A stretch of DNA of 12,167 nt from Saccoglossus kowalevskii. Taxonomy: Eukaryota; Hemichordata; Enteropneusta; Harrimaniidae. Under the pieces are notes generated by a model. It saw only the letters and a program-made list of their open reading frames with translations, had not been told where the DNA came from and made no database searches. The position numbers and the translations under genes are program-made. The stretch's first letter is position 1. Each line of letters opens with the position of its first letter. Location of the stretch: contig NW_003151253.1 in assembly GCF_000003605.2 (NCBI RefSeq), forward strand, positions 743,437 to 755,603, given 5' to 3'. Positions 1 through 7,435 of the stretch are shown here, piece by piece.

Positions 1-365
1 CCATCACATTTCAATGAACATAAGACTATGCACCATATTAGTTTTTGGTAAATATTTATGCTTCTTAATCACCTAATTAACATAATTAATTAATACTGAT
101 ATCTCAAGTATTGATCATCACATTTGAATAAAACTTGGTACATAAATGCTCTAGGACAGTAAACAGTCTGATTAATTTTGGGTTAAAATCTGTTCATATT
201 AATTCTCTAATTAGCATAATAATTAATATTTTTTTGGTTCTAATCACATTTCAATGAAACTTGGTACATTGTGCAGACCTTATTAGTTTTACACTTAAAT
301 CTGTTCATATTAGTTACCTTATTTGCATAATTAGTTTTCAGCTATTCCATCAATATCTCAAGTAT
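1..365. repeat. Degenerate ~120-bp tandem repeat, about three units
   Basis: Three diverged units begin near 2, 115 and 240. Each opens with a form of ATCACATTTCAATGAAACTT, and units two and three continue with CTTGGTACAT. About 75 bases on, units two and three share AATCTGTTCATATTA, followed by TTAGCATAAT or TTTGCATAATTA. The phrase ATATCTCAAGTAT closes both the first and third units. Divergence is high, so this is an old array or several insertions of one interspersed family. A related single copy lies at 6718-6970. No coding capacity is visible. Confidence 0.6.
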
Positions 366-699
366 AAGTAATTTTGAATTAATTTTTAATGTGTCTCCAA
401 AACTCTCTCAGCACACGGGAGTTCTTTCTGAGCTTTCTTTGATTTCTGTTGTAGTTGTGGATGAAATAAATGCATAGATGAATAAAAATTGATATCGACT
501 TTATCAAAGGGTTCCACAAAGACGAGATAACGCCATAAACATGAAGTATTATTCCATTATGCTAAAACATGACTGTATGGTGAGATAGGCGACATGCTCC
601 ATTAACGTGGACTACCAATAACATGGCACGTTGGTTACACATTAAGTGTGAAAGCAGACAATACTGCTGTCATAGTCTACGCCGTAAATTACAGTATCC
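366..699. other. Non-coding stretch without recognised gene
   Basis: There is no open frame of useful length and no similarity I recognise. Composition is a little less AT-rich than the flanks between about 480 and 700, which fits either unique sequence or part of an old LTR leading into the TATA motif at 707. Confidence 0.4.
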
Positions 700-780
700 C
701 ACAATCTATAAAAGGGAATGCGTCAAAAAGATCATATCGGGTCACATTCCTGTTTGCTGGCCAGACGCAGGTGTGAAGAC
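700..780 (+). promoter_or_regulatory. TATA-containing promoter-like patch (or LTR U3/R fragment)
   Basis: TATAAAAGG at 707-715 is a strong TATA-box match. Initiator-like pyrimidine-A motifs lie at 732-738 (TCATATC) and 742-748 (TCACATT), 27 and 37 bases downstream measured to their A residues. GCAG|GTGTGA at 767-776 could act as a splice donor, and AGGTGTGAA at 769-777 matches a T-box half-site. AATAAA follows at about 800. TATA, initiator and AATAAA in that order also occur in LTRs, and TGTTACA at 787-793 resembles an LTR 3' end. I found no target-site duplication. The promoter could serve an unseen alternative first exon of the downstream gene, but nothing proves transcription. Confidence 0.25.
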
Positions 781-1148
781 TAATTGTTACAAAATTTAAA
801 TAAACAAATACTCATTGAAATGATCTTTTGAAATTAACTTTATCATGTTTTATTCATCAAATAACTATTTGATTGACTTTAAAAAAAAATTTAAAAAAAT
901 ATACCAAATATATACTGGAATTAAAAACTATTAAATTTTCTTTGTTTTGGATGCTGTTTGACATTTATTTTATAATGCTAAATTTATAACAATGATTTTA
1001 TTTCAATGTGTAAGGTTTACTATTGAAATTAATGTACATGTATATAAGAAATAGATCCAGAAGTGTTTCATTTTTTAATGTACACTCATTTTTGAGTAAG
1101 TTGGTGATAACTCACATGACAATGTTCATTGGTGTGTTAAGTATAGCC
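781..1148. other. AT-rich non-coding DNA
   Basis: The stretch is dominated by A/T runs, for example around 880-915. The only open frame, about 67 codons from 1023, runs into the MITE-like element and has no recognisable protein features, so no gene is called. Confidence 0.5.
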
Positions 1149-1372
1149 ATGGAATTATACTGTAGAATACTTTATTTTTGCTTGGAATGTATTTTCGCTA
1201 TTTTCGCTGAAGGCATGATTCCGTGAAAATAAAATCCAGCGAATATACATTACATTACATTTACATTAAACTCATCAAAAATCAGTGAAAATAAATTCCA
1301 AGCAAAACGCCCAAAAAGCCTTTTCAGTGAAAATTAATTCCAGCGAAAATAAAGTATTCCACAGTAGTTCCA
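1149..1372 (+). mobile_element. Foldback / MITE-like element, copy 1
   Basis: The ends are inverted repeats. TACTGTAGAATACTTTATTT starts at 1158, and the reverse complement of the right end (to 1366) reads TACTGTGGAATACTTTATTT. The similarity extends outward to ATGGAA at 1149 and its complement TTCCAT ending at 1372. The interior is made of repeated blocks of the type GTGAAAATAAATTCC, with a TACATT microsatellite at about 1247-1267. No transposase is encoded, as expected for a non-autonomous element. A second copy in the opposite orientation lies at 11257-11434. Target-site duplications are not clear, so the superfamily is unassigned. Confidence 0.75.
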
Positions 1373-1731
1373 TTGTAACATGCAACAGCATTCTTTTGTG
1401 TGTTTACAAGTACCGTATTTTGAGAAAATTGGCTTAATTGTTTTCAAAATTACTATTTTTATAATAGTTAACACACTTAACACTTATCTAAACCCAGATA
1501 TTTGACGCTATGTCACTAGCGTACAATTTGAGATATTGCATAATTGCCATAGCAACTAATGGTAAAAGCTTATAATACAAACAAAATGGCCACCATTCAC
1601 TAAATACAACCATCACTTCAGTACCAAAGAAAATAATAAGATAATGAATAATAGTTCCCCCAGCATTTCTGAATCAGTGTTGATAAAAAATTTGAAAATG
1701 TGAATGAAATACTATTGGCATTATCAGATGT
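1373..1731. other. Non-coding DNA between MITE and tandem array
   Basis: No coding frame is credible. The stretch contains a small inverted repeat (ACGCTA at 1505-1510, TAGCGT at 1517-1522) and the X-box-like palindrome annotated separately. Given the acceptor at 2477, this is probably intronic sequence of the FBXL7-like gene. Confidence 0.4.
1543..1556. promoter_or_regulatory. RFX X-box-like palindrome
   Basis: ATTGCCATAGCAAC fits the nematode X-box consensus RTHNYYATRRNRAC at every position. It differs from the vertebrate-type palindrome GTTRCCATRGYAAC at one base. RFX factors bind such sites, notably at ciliary genes. It lies in the presumed intron. Function is inferred from the motif only. 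Confidence 0.35.
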
Positions 1732-2362
1732 GGAATCAGTTGTCAGTGAATATTGACATACCATGTCACCCCTTTTCAAGAGTGGAATCTTCCATTTAGG
1801 AGATAAGCTGTTGGTGAATATCAACCCATCATGTCACCCCTTTTCAAGAGTGGAATCTTCCATTGAGTAGATTAGCTATTGGTAAATATCAACCCACAAT
1901 GTCAGCCCTTTTAATCTTCCATTGAGTAGATTAGCTGTTGGTGAATATTGACCCACCATGTCACCCCTTTTCAAGAGTGTAATCTTCCATTTAGGAGATT
2001 AGCTGTTGGTGAATATCAACCCATCATGTCACCCCTTTTCAAGAGTGGAATCTTCCATTGAGAAGATTAGCTATTGGTGAATATCAACCCACAATGTCAG
2101 CCCTTTTAATTTTCCATTGAGTAGATTAGCTGTTGGTGAATATTGACCCACCATGTCACCCCTTTTCAAGAGTGTAATCTTCCATTGAGTAGATTATCTG
2201 TTGGTGAATATCAATCTATCATGTCACCCCTTTTCAAGAGTGGAGTCTTCCATTGAGTAGATTAGCTGTTGGTGAATATCAACCCACTATGTCACCCCTT
2301 TTCAAGAGTGGAATCTTCTATTGAGGAGTTGTCAGTGAATATAGACCCACCATGTCTTTTCA
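1732..2362 (+). repeat. 68/59-bp tandem repeat with 195-bp higher-order period
   Basis: The marker ATGTCA (ATGTCT in the last unit) recurs at 1763, 1831, 1899, 1958, 2026, 2094, 2153, 2221, 2289 and 2352. The steps are 68, 68, 59, 68, 68, 59, 68, 68 and 63. The 59-base units, starting at 1899 and 2094, lack the same nine bases of the shared TTTTCAAGAGTGGAATC phrase, giving a 195-base (68+68+59) higher-order unit. The first and last units share a variant, AGTTGTCAGTGAAT, not found inside the array. The period is divisible by three, but stops such as TAG in GAGTAG interrupt the frames, so I do not call it coding. It sits in the presumed last intron. Confidence 0.9.
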
Positions 2363-2449
2363 GAGAGTTTGGCATTGCATCATACATGGCGATCAATATG
2401 ATTGTCATACTGCATAAATACATATACTTAATAGTATTCTTAAGATCAT

Positions 2450-2477
2450 AAAATTTATCTTTCTTATTTCTTCTTAG
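2450..2477 (+). other. Splice acceptor with polypyrimidine tract
   Basis: A T/C-rich run (TCTTTCTTATTTCTTCTTAG, 2458-2477) ends in AG at 2476-2477, immediately before sequence that aligns with FBXL7. Two bases, GT (2478-2479), finish a split codon. A preceding exon ending in G would give the conserved glycine of the Gly-Cys pair seen in the family. This fixes a phase-1 intron. The reading frame continues unbroken from 2480 to the stop. Confidence 0.85.
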
Positions 2478-3214
2478 GTTGCCCGCAGATAACTTGCATC
2501 GACCTCTCGCTTGAAGCAAGCTTACACGCATGCCCGCTTCATGGAAAACGTATCCGTATCCGTTACCTCGACATGACAGACTGTTATGCATTGGAAGACG
2601 CTGGTCTACAGATCATTGCGTCAAATTGCATTGAACTTGTCAATTTGTATTTACGTCGCTGCGTGAACATTAGTGACGTTGGAGTACAGTACGTAGCGAC
2701 CCATTGTACAGCACTGCGAGAGCTGTCCATCAGTGACTGCCACCGAATAACGGATTATGCATTAAGAGAAGTTGCAAAGTTGAACACACGACTTAGGTAT
2801 TTGAGCGTGGCAAAATGCGAACATGTAACAGACGTTGGAGTCAGGTACATCGCCAAGTATTGTTTCAAAATCAGGTACTTGAACGTCAGAGGCTGCTATC
2901 AAATCACAAACTTATCCATGGAGCACTTGGCTCGTAACTGCCAACGGTTACGATCACTGGATGTGGGAAAATGTACTGCCATTTCAGACGTTGGACTAAG
3001 TAAAGTTGCGGCCAACTGCATGAGTTTGCGTAGACTTAGTATCAAATCGTGCACGTCCATTACCGATAAAGGCATATCAGCGCTATCCAAATGCTGTCCG
3101 GATTTACAACAGCTTAACATTCAAGAGTGTAATCTCTCGTTAGAAGCCTACCGAGCGATCAAGCGAGAGTGTAAACGTTGTATCATTGAACACACCAACC
3201 CCGCCTTTTATTGA
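2478..3214 (+). CDS. FBXL7: FBXL7-like F-box/LRR protein, terminal coding exon (C-terminal half)
   Basis: In the family, this protein is the substrate receptor of an SCF (SKP1-cullin1-F-box) ubiquitin ligase. Vertebrate FBXL7 is linked to Aurora A turnover, and Drosophila Fbxl7 acts in Fat/Dachs planar-growth signalling. The exon gives 245 residues including the split first codon, about half of the ~490-residue family length. The N-terminal region and F-box must lie upstream of the window. Seven 26-residue cysteine-containing LRRs start at RIRYLDMTDC, LVNLYLRRC, LRELSISDC, LRYLSVAKC, IRYLNVRGC, LRSLDVGKC and LRRLSIKSC. A capping repeat (LQQLNIQEC) and the tail KRCIIEHTNPAFY follow. The PLHGKRIRIRYLDMTDC segment and the tail are near-identical to what I recall of vertebrate FBXL7. 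The ATG at 2573 is an internal methionine, not a start. The frame is intact with no lesions, and the exon is visibly richer in G+C than its flanks. Confidence 0.95.
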
Positions 3215-3602
3215 AAGGCCCACATATGTATAGGTAACTGTGAATCAGCTGCAAGTGTAAACAGTGTATTATTCAAATCCTGCCTGGGTGGTGTATATTG
3301 GCTGCCTGATTCCACAAATCTTAAATGATGTTTTGCCATCTGCAATGTGATTCATGTTCATATTTCATGAGATGATCAATTGATGCTATTCAACAACACT
3401 ATTTATATCTTTGTGTAGGAGGTAATTGTGCTAGAGATGTCCAGGTGCAACTTTTGATACTTATAGCTGAACTACCAACCAGTATTAACCAGTCATCACC
3501 TGCATTAATTAGTACAATCAACCAGACATAATTTGCCAGCGTAGGACTTCCTTTATCACCGTCAGTGGTGTTACAGCAGTTAATTGGTCATACTGATATT
3601 GA
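3215..3602 (+). other. Probable 3' UTR start
   Basis: The sequence directly follows the stop codon at 3212-3214 with no intervening signal, so it should be transcribed as 3' UTR. No AATAAA occurs close to the stop. I see no open frame and no clear small-RNA or structural element in this part. The 3' end of the mRNA cannot be placed from sequence alone. Confidence 0.6.
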
Positions 3603-3840
3603 CCAATCACAGTTTGTGTTAATGCAATTGAATAATCAACATTTCTGTTTCTGCAACTGACCAATAACAGCTTGTGTTGCAGCAGTTGTGCTATTCATCA
3701 CCACATGCTTATGAAGTTGGCCAATCACAATCCCTGTTTTTGTTGCAATAGGTGAATCTCCAGTCATGTACTGCAATAGGCCGATTACACTGAACAGTAG
3801 TTGACACAAATGTTTTATTCAGTTTCCCAGGCCTTCCTAA
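3603..3840 (+). repeat. Degenerate 60-bp tandem repeat with CCAAT at each unit start
   Basis: Unit starts at 3603 (CCAATCACAG), 3661 (CCAATAACAG), 3721 (CCAATCACAA) and 3781 (CCGATTACAC) are spaced 58, 60 and 60 bases. The first two share the (C/T)TTGTGTT block and then GCAATTG or GCAGTTG. Units end in CTGA, TTGG or TAGG just before the next CCAAT. Identity between units is low, so this is an old array. It lies in the presumed 3' UTR, which makes promoter function for the CCAAT motifs less likely than simple repeat ancestry. Confidence 0.55.
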
Positions 3841-4149
3841 GATACTAAAAAGTATTCATCACCAAAGAATCAAACTGTTCCTCATGTGAGACCACTCAAG
3901 TGTCTTTAAAAAGTCTTCCAGTATTTCTATACTTCTTCATATTTTTAACATCTAAGATAGACATTCAGATAGGACATCACATGTGGTCTGAAAAATATCA
4001 CTAGGGTATACAATTATTGCCAAAGTTACTAATCCACAACTAAGAAAAAAAATGTAATGCCGCCATTCAGTCTTGAATCCCCACTATTACCTTGAAATAC
4101 ACAGTAAAATAACTTGTCAAGATGTTTAGCTTGTTTTTTTAGCAAGTCT
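3841..4149. other. Non-coding, no recognised element
   Basis: I see nothing beyond AT-rich sequence. It may still be 3' UTR. Confidence 0.4.
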
Positions 4150-4216
4150 AAATTTTAAAGGTGAACCTTTAAAATTTCAGATGGTGAACGATTAAAATTT
4201 CAGAGGGGGTGAACTG
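4150..4216 (+). repeat. Perfect 13-bp inverted repeat fused to a 23-bp tandem repeat
   Basis: AAATTTTAAAGGT (4150-4162) and ACCTTTAAAATTT (4165-4177) are exact reverse complements separated by two bases, a near-perfect cruciform. Overlapping this, a 23-base unit of the form GGTGAAC..TTAAAATTTCAGA repeats at 4160-4182 and 4183-4205, with a partial third copy from 4206. If transcribed, it would form a long AU-rich stem. Confidence 0.75.
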
Positions 4217-4529
4217 AATGTCATATTAAATTTGAATATTAGGCAGCTGCTGAAAAAAATACAAACAGTATGCAATATAGTCAAAAAACTAATTTCTTTG
4301 AAATCTAACTTTCAAGTACGCCCTTGTAATTTAAATGGTCCACTCGTAAGTACTTACCTTCAAAAATATTTTTATTTCATCAAGTGTTTGTAATTGCAAA
4401 GTTTCTTTTTTTAGTAAGTTGTAAATATATATGTAATTATATTATTATGTATCATTTTTTTAATTGTTGCTAATGCTGCCAATCAATGTTATAGTGCAAC
4501 TTCCTTTCACCAAGTTTGTCTGCAAAACT
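4217..4529. other. AT-rich non-coding DNA
   Basis: No gene is visible. TGTAAATA at 4430-4437 matches the Pumilio-binding consensus and would matter only if the 3' UTR extends this far. Confidence 0.35.
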
Positions 4530-4620
4530 CCATATTTGGTAGTTAACACATGACTAATTATGCTGCCATGTCCGTATTTGGATATGCATGCCCAAATTTG
4601 GCAGTCAATTCCATATTTGG
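4530..4620. promoter_or_regulatory. Cluster of SRF-type CArG boxes
   Basis: Perfect CC(A/T)6GG matches occur at 4530-4539 (CCATATTTGG), 4592-4601 (CCAAATTTGG) and 4611-4620 (CCATATTTGG). A one-mismatch copy lies at 4572-4581 (CCGTATTTGG). Spacings of 42, 20 and 19 bases are close to whole DNA turns. SRF/MADS proteins bind this motif in animals. The alternative is decayed copies of a short repeat, since flanking words such as GGTAGTTAAC and GGCAGTCAAT are alike. Confidence 0.4.
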
Positions 4621-5255
4621 AACTAAAGCTCCTGGCAGTTTTTGATCAATATTGAGCAAGGTCCACAATTGTAATTTGAAATTCAATAATTTTTAAATTG
4701 GGGGAAATCACCAGCAGATCAAACTTTGGAGAATTTTCCATATGTTAGAAATGTTCCAATTTTCACGTTAAAAACATGAATGAAACCAGAAGTTTTATTC
4801 CTTATTTAGATATTGGACATTCTTTTTCTCTCTGATATCAGATATTATAGTCTGGTATAAAAATCTTATCTGTGGTCAACAGTTTGCTCAAACTACAAGA
4901 TCTGCCAAAAATTATTGATGATAATGTTTTTTTCAAATAATTATAATTATAATTGCAATTGCAAAATATGAACTAAAAATCTTTTGCAATGATATGTCAA
5001 GTTTCTGCAGACTTGAGGATGCAAGTACAGTAGAATTTACCTCTTTTCGTCATTGTCCAATAATCATCACCTCCAAGAAAGTCCCTGTACAATATCCACT
5101 TTCTATCAGTTAAATCACTATTTTTAATTTTTTCACCAAAAGTTGTAAGCAGTGTTAAGTTAGATGTAAGTTAGTTCCAAGATTAAACTCGCATTTGGTA
5201 AAAACTGGAAAATAGAAAAAGTTCTGTCAGGAAACATAATCTGATGTCGGTAGAG
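4621..5255. other. Non-coding DNA with a short interspersed word
   Basis: The stretch contains ACATGAATGAAACCAGAAGT at 4774-4793, which recurs at 7662-7681 with weaker similarity downstream (see that entry). The rest is AT-rich, including a TAAT/ATTA run near 4940-4965, with no open frame and no recognised gene. Confidence 0.4.
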
Positions 5256-5465
5256 TTAACCTTTTTACCACAGGATATATTCTTAAATATTCTTCAATAT
5301 TTCTGGAAATGAACCCTAATTTTGGAGCTAACAGACACAATTTGAGTCAATTTTCAGTTTTTACTCAAAATATTTTTGTCCTAATCTTCTGAAGGAAAGT
5401 GCAGACTATAAACGGGACTATTTTGTGAATTTGTGATAAAAAGGAACTGGTGGTAAAAAGGTTAA
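5256..5465. mobile_element. piggyBac-type MITE with TTAA target sites
   Basis: The 210-base segment begins TTAACCTTTTTACCAC (5256-5271) and ends GTGGTAAAAAGGTTAA (5450-5465). These are exact reverse complements over 16 bases. PiggyBac transposons duplicate TTAA on insertion and have terminal repeats starting CC, so this reads as TTAA target-site copies flanking 12-base terminal repeats CCTTTTTACCAC. There is no transposase frame inside, so the element would be non-autonomous and moved by a piggyBac transposase elsewhere. Confidence 0.7.
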
Positions 5466-6332
5466 GACTACTGAAAATTAATCGAGTGAATCAATTTCGA
5501 TAGTTTCATTTTAAAAGAAAAATTCACTGATGCCACAGTTTGAGGGGGGGGGGCACTTTTTCCCATACACTGTTCATAGCAATTAAAATGTGCAATTGAT
5601 TTGTAATTTAAATGAAAATCACTTTATTAATACATGCAATAACTGCAAATGAAATGTTTGCAGAAAAAAACTAGGACATCTCAAAGACTTGAGACACCAT
5701 TTTCTAATCGGTGATTTACCAAGAGTAGCTCAAGGAAATCATTAATTATGTTTTTGTGAAAAGTAGAATAAGTTCAGACATATACTTGGTAAAACCCCTC
5801 AGGTCGGAACCATGACCCTAAACAACTGCAGGGCATGTGAGGGGCATTCATCACCAGTGACTTGTCACTTCATATTAAATGCTTTGTACTAATAAGCATA
5901 ACATGATTATAATTCTAAACAGCACCAAATTGTTACACTCAATTTCTCAAATTACCAACCCTAACAAGTTTTCTAATTGATTTGGAAGTGCTTAATGGTC
6001 TGGAGATACGAATACTTAAACAGCCTCTTGAAACTGGCTTTTCACAGATGACCCTGATTCTTGACCTCTCTCATAACTTAAATGCCATTGGGATAATTTG
6101 TCAATATAGGAAGTAAATATTTTTTGTTCCCAGCATGTTGAACAGCCTCTGGATATATTTTCCTACCCACCCACTGTAAAAGCCTTCAAGCAAAGAAACA
6201 AAGCAATATATCATTTATATAGCTTAGAAGTGAAATGTTTTATGCTCTGTTTCTGAACTTTTTTTTCATCAAAACTGTTCAGAATGTGCCAGATTAAAAT
6301 AATTTACTATTAAAACAGAAACAACGAAACAA
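5466..6332. other. Non-coding stretch, no recognised gene
   Basis: The only notable local feature is a run of ten G residues at 5544-5553, uncommon in this AT-rich DNA. I find no credible frame, RNA gene or repeat family in the remainder. Confidence 0.45.
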
Positions 6333-6338
6333 AATAAA
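6333..6338 (+). terminator. Candidate polyadenylation signal
   Basis: This is a canonical AATAAA about 3.1 kb beyond the FBXL7 stop. Other canonical hexamers lie at 6552-6557 and 7571-7576. The last has a G/T-rich stretch (GAGTGCCTTGGGTT) about 30 bases downstream. In DNA this AT-rich such hexamers occur by chance, so none can be assigned. Confidence 0.15.
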
Positions 6339-6717
6339 GAATTGTTAAGAACATGCTTTCAGGTTTTACCAAAAAATCAAATACCCTATTTACAGTATTA
6401 CCGGTACCGATAGTCACACAGATGTGTTGTAATCATCTAAGAAAATTTTGTCAGCATTTCACAAAACAAACAAACTTGATATTTTTCATATTTTTTTTTA
6501 GAAAATGTGATCAAGTCCTGTTGCCAATGGTGAATTACGTCCAAGTTAATGAATAAATTATAGTAAACTACATGAAAATACACAGGATGCTGTTCCGAAA
6601 CTTTGGTTGGAAACATGTTGTTGAAAGGTCCACTTGTGATTTGTTAATACAAACCTTTTTATATACAGTGAAAGGCAGAAGACTGGGGATGTTATAAACA
6701 TTTTATAAATATACTTT
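6339..6717. other. Non-coding stretch
   Basis: A 67-codon open frame at 6353-6556 has no recognisable motif and is T/F-rich as expected from AT-rich noise. I reject it as a gene. Nothing else is visible. Confidence 0.45.
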
Positions 6718-6970
6718 TTAGCTTCGCTGTTGACTTTGTCGAGCAGAGCTTATCATATGATCATCCATCGCCATTCATGTCTACTTTTTATTTTTTCGAC
6801 TTCTTCTTGACAACTACTATTCTTATTGCTTTGATACTTGGTGTATATGTACCTTAGGCAGACCTCTCTTAGATTTGTTCATTTCGTGATGATATCTTCA
6901 ATTCTCTAATTTTGATGAATATTTTTGTCATTTTTGGTAAAAAGTTGCTGGTTTATAAATCAAAATGGCT
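6718..6970 (+). repeat. Interspersed repeat related to the 1-365 family
   Basis: Shared words with the first repeat, in the same order, are ACTTGGT then GTAC (compare ACTTGGTAC), CAGACCT, AGATTTGTTCAT (compare AAATCTGTTCAT) and TTCTCTAATT. The part upstream (GTCGAGCAGAGCTT, 6739-6752, then TTTTTCGACTTCTTCTTGAC) is absent from the first site. I have the impression of having seen this type of sequence in molluscan and other marine invertebrate DNA, but I cannot name the family. No open frame is present. Confidence 0.5.
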
Positions 6971-7398
6971 GTTAGATTTCAAATTGACCAATTCAGAAAT
7001 GGTTCTGTAACAGCATCCTGAGTTCCAATTAATATCAACAAGTTCTTCATTCTAAATAAGCTGACATTCACAGTTGCTATGTCCTGTTAAGGCATGCGCG
7101 CACATTATCGGTGATGATAATGTTCAGCTTTGGAGCCGATCACTATTTAATATTTTGAATGAATCGATATTTACAAATTTTTATAAATATGTTTATACCT
7201 TAGTACAGCTTCCCACTTTTCACTGTAAATTCAAAAGCTTTTCATGAAGAAAATACAGTGAATGGTCGTATTAAATCAAGTTTTAATTATTAGTAGGCAC
7301 TGTAGTATTAAAAAGTGCTGTATATACTTCCAATTCCAATGTACATAACAATACCAGGCTTATAGTTGTATATTGCTCGTACACAATTATCGGCTACT
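6971..7398. other. Non-coding stretch with a small hairpin
   Basis: ACATTATC (7102-7109) and GATAATGT (7116-7123) form a perfect 8-bp stem with a six-base loop. The rest is AT-rich without a gene. Confidence 0.4.
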
Positions 7399-7435
7399 GT
7401 TACCATGGAAACCAGTATAGAAGTCACCTATACTG
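7399..7435. promoter_or_regulatory. Second RFX X-box-like palindrome beside a perfect hairpin
   Basis: GTTACCATGGAAAC (7399-7412) fits RTHNYYATRRNRAC completely and the palindrome GTTRCCATRGYAAC with one mismatch. It abuts CAGTATAG (7413-7420) and CTATACTG (7428-7435), exact reverse complements with a seven-base loop. Function is inferred from motif shape only. Confidence 0.35.

Noticed and set aside
1023-1226. 67-codon + strand frame
   Set aside because: Its second half is inside the foldback element, and the first half is AT-rich sequence with no protein-like pattern.
1505-1522. ACGCTA/TAGCGT hairpin
   Set aside because: A six-base stem is expected by chance many times in 12 kb.
1732-2362. 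Tandem array as a coding repeat, because its 195-base period is divisible by three
   Set aside because: Stops such as the TAG in GAGTAG recur in the units, and the individual 68- and 59-base units shift frame.
2573-2575. ATG as the start of a short 213-residue LRR protein
   Set aside because: FBXL7 similarity continues upstream of this codon in frame back to 2480 and a good acceptor precedes it, so the methionine is internal.
2292-2591. 99-codon minus-strand open frame
   Set aside because: It runs antisense across the tandem array, the splice acceptor and the start of the FBXL7 exon, and its translation has no family resemblance. The + strand exon explains the region.
2899-3120. 73-codon minus-strand open frame within the exon
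   Set aside because: It is a shadow of the conserved LRR coding sequence in the opposite strand.
5800-5850. Possible tRNA-derived SINE internal promoter near GGTCGGAACCATGACC
   Set aside because: It does not match the B-box consensus and there is no A-box or cloverleaf, so no RNA gene or SINE is called.
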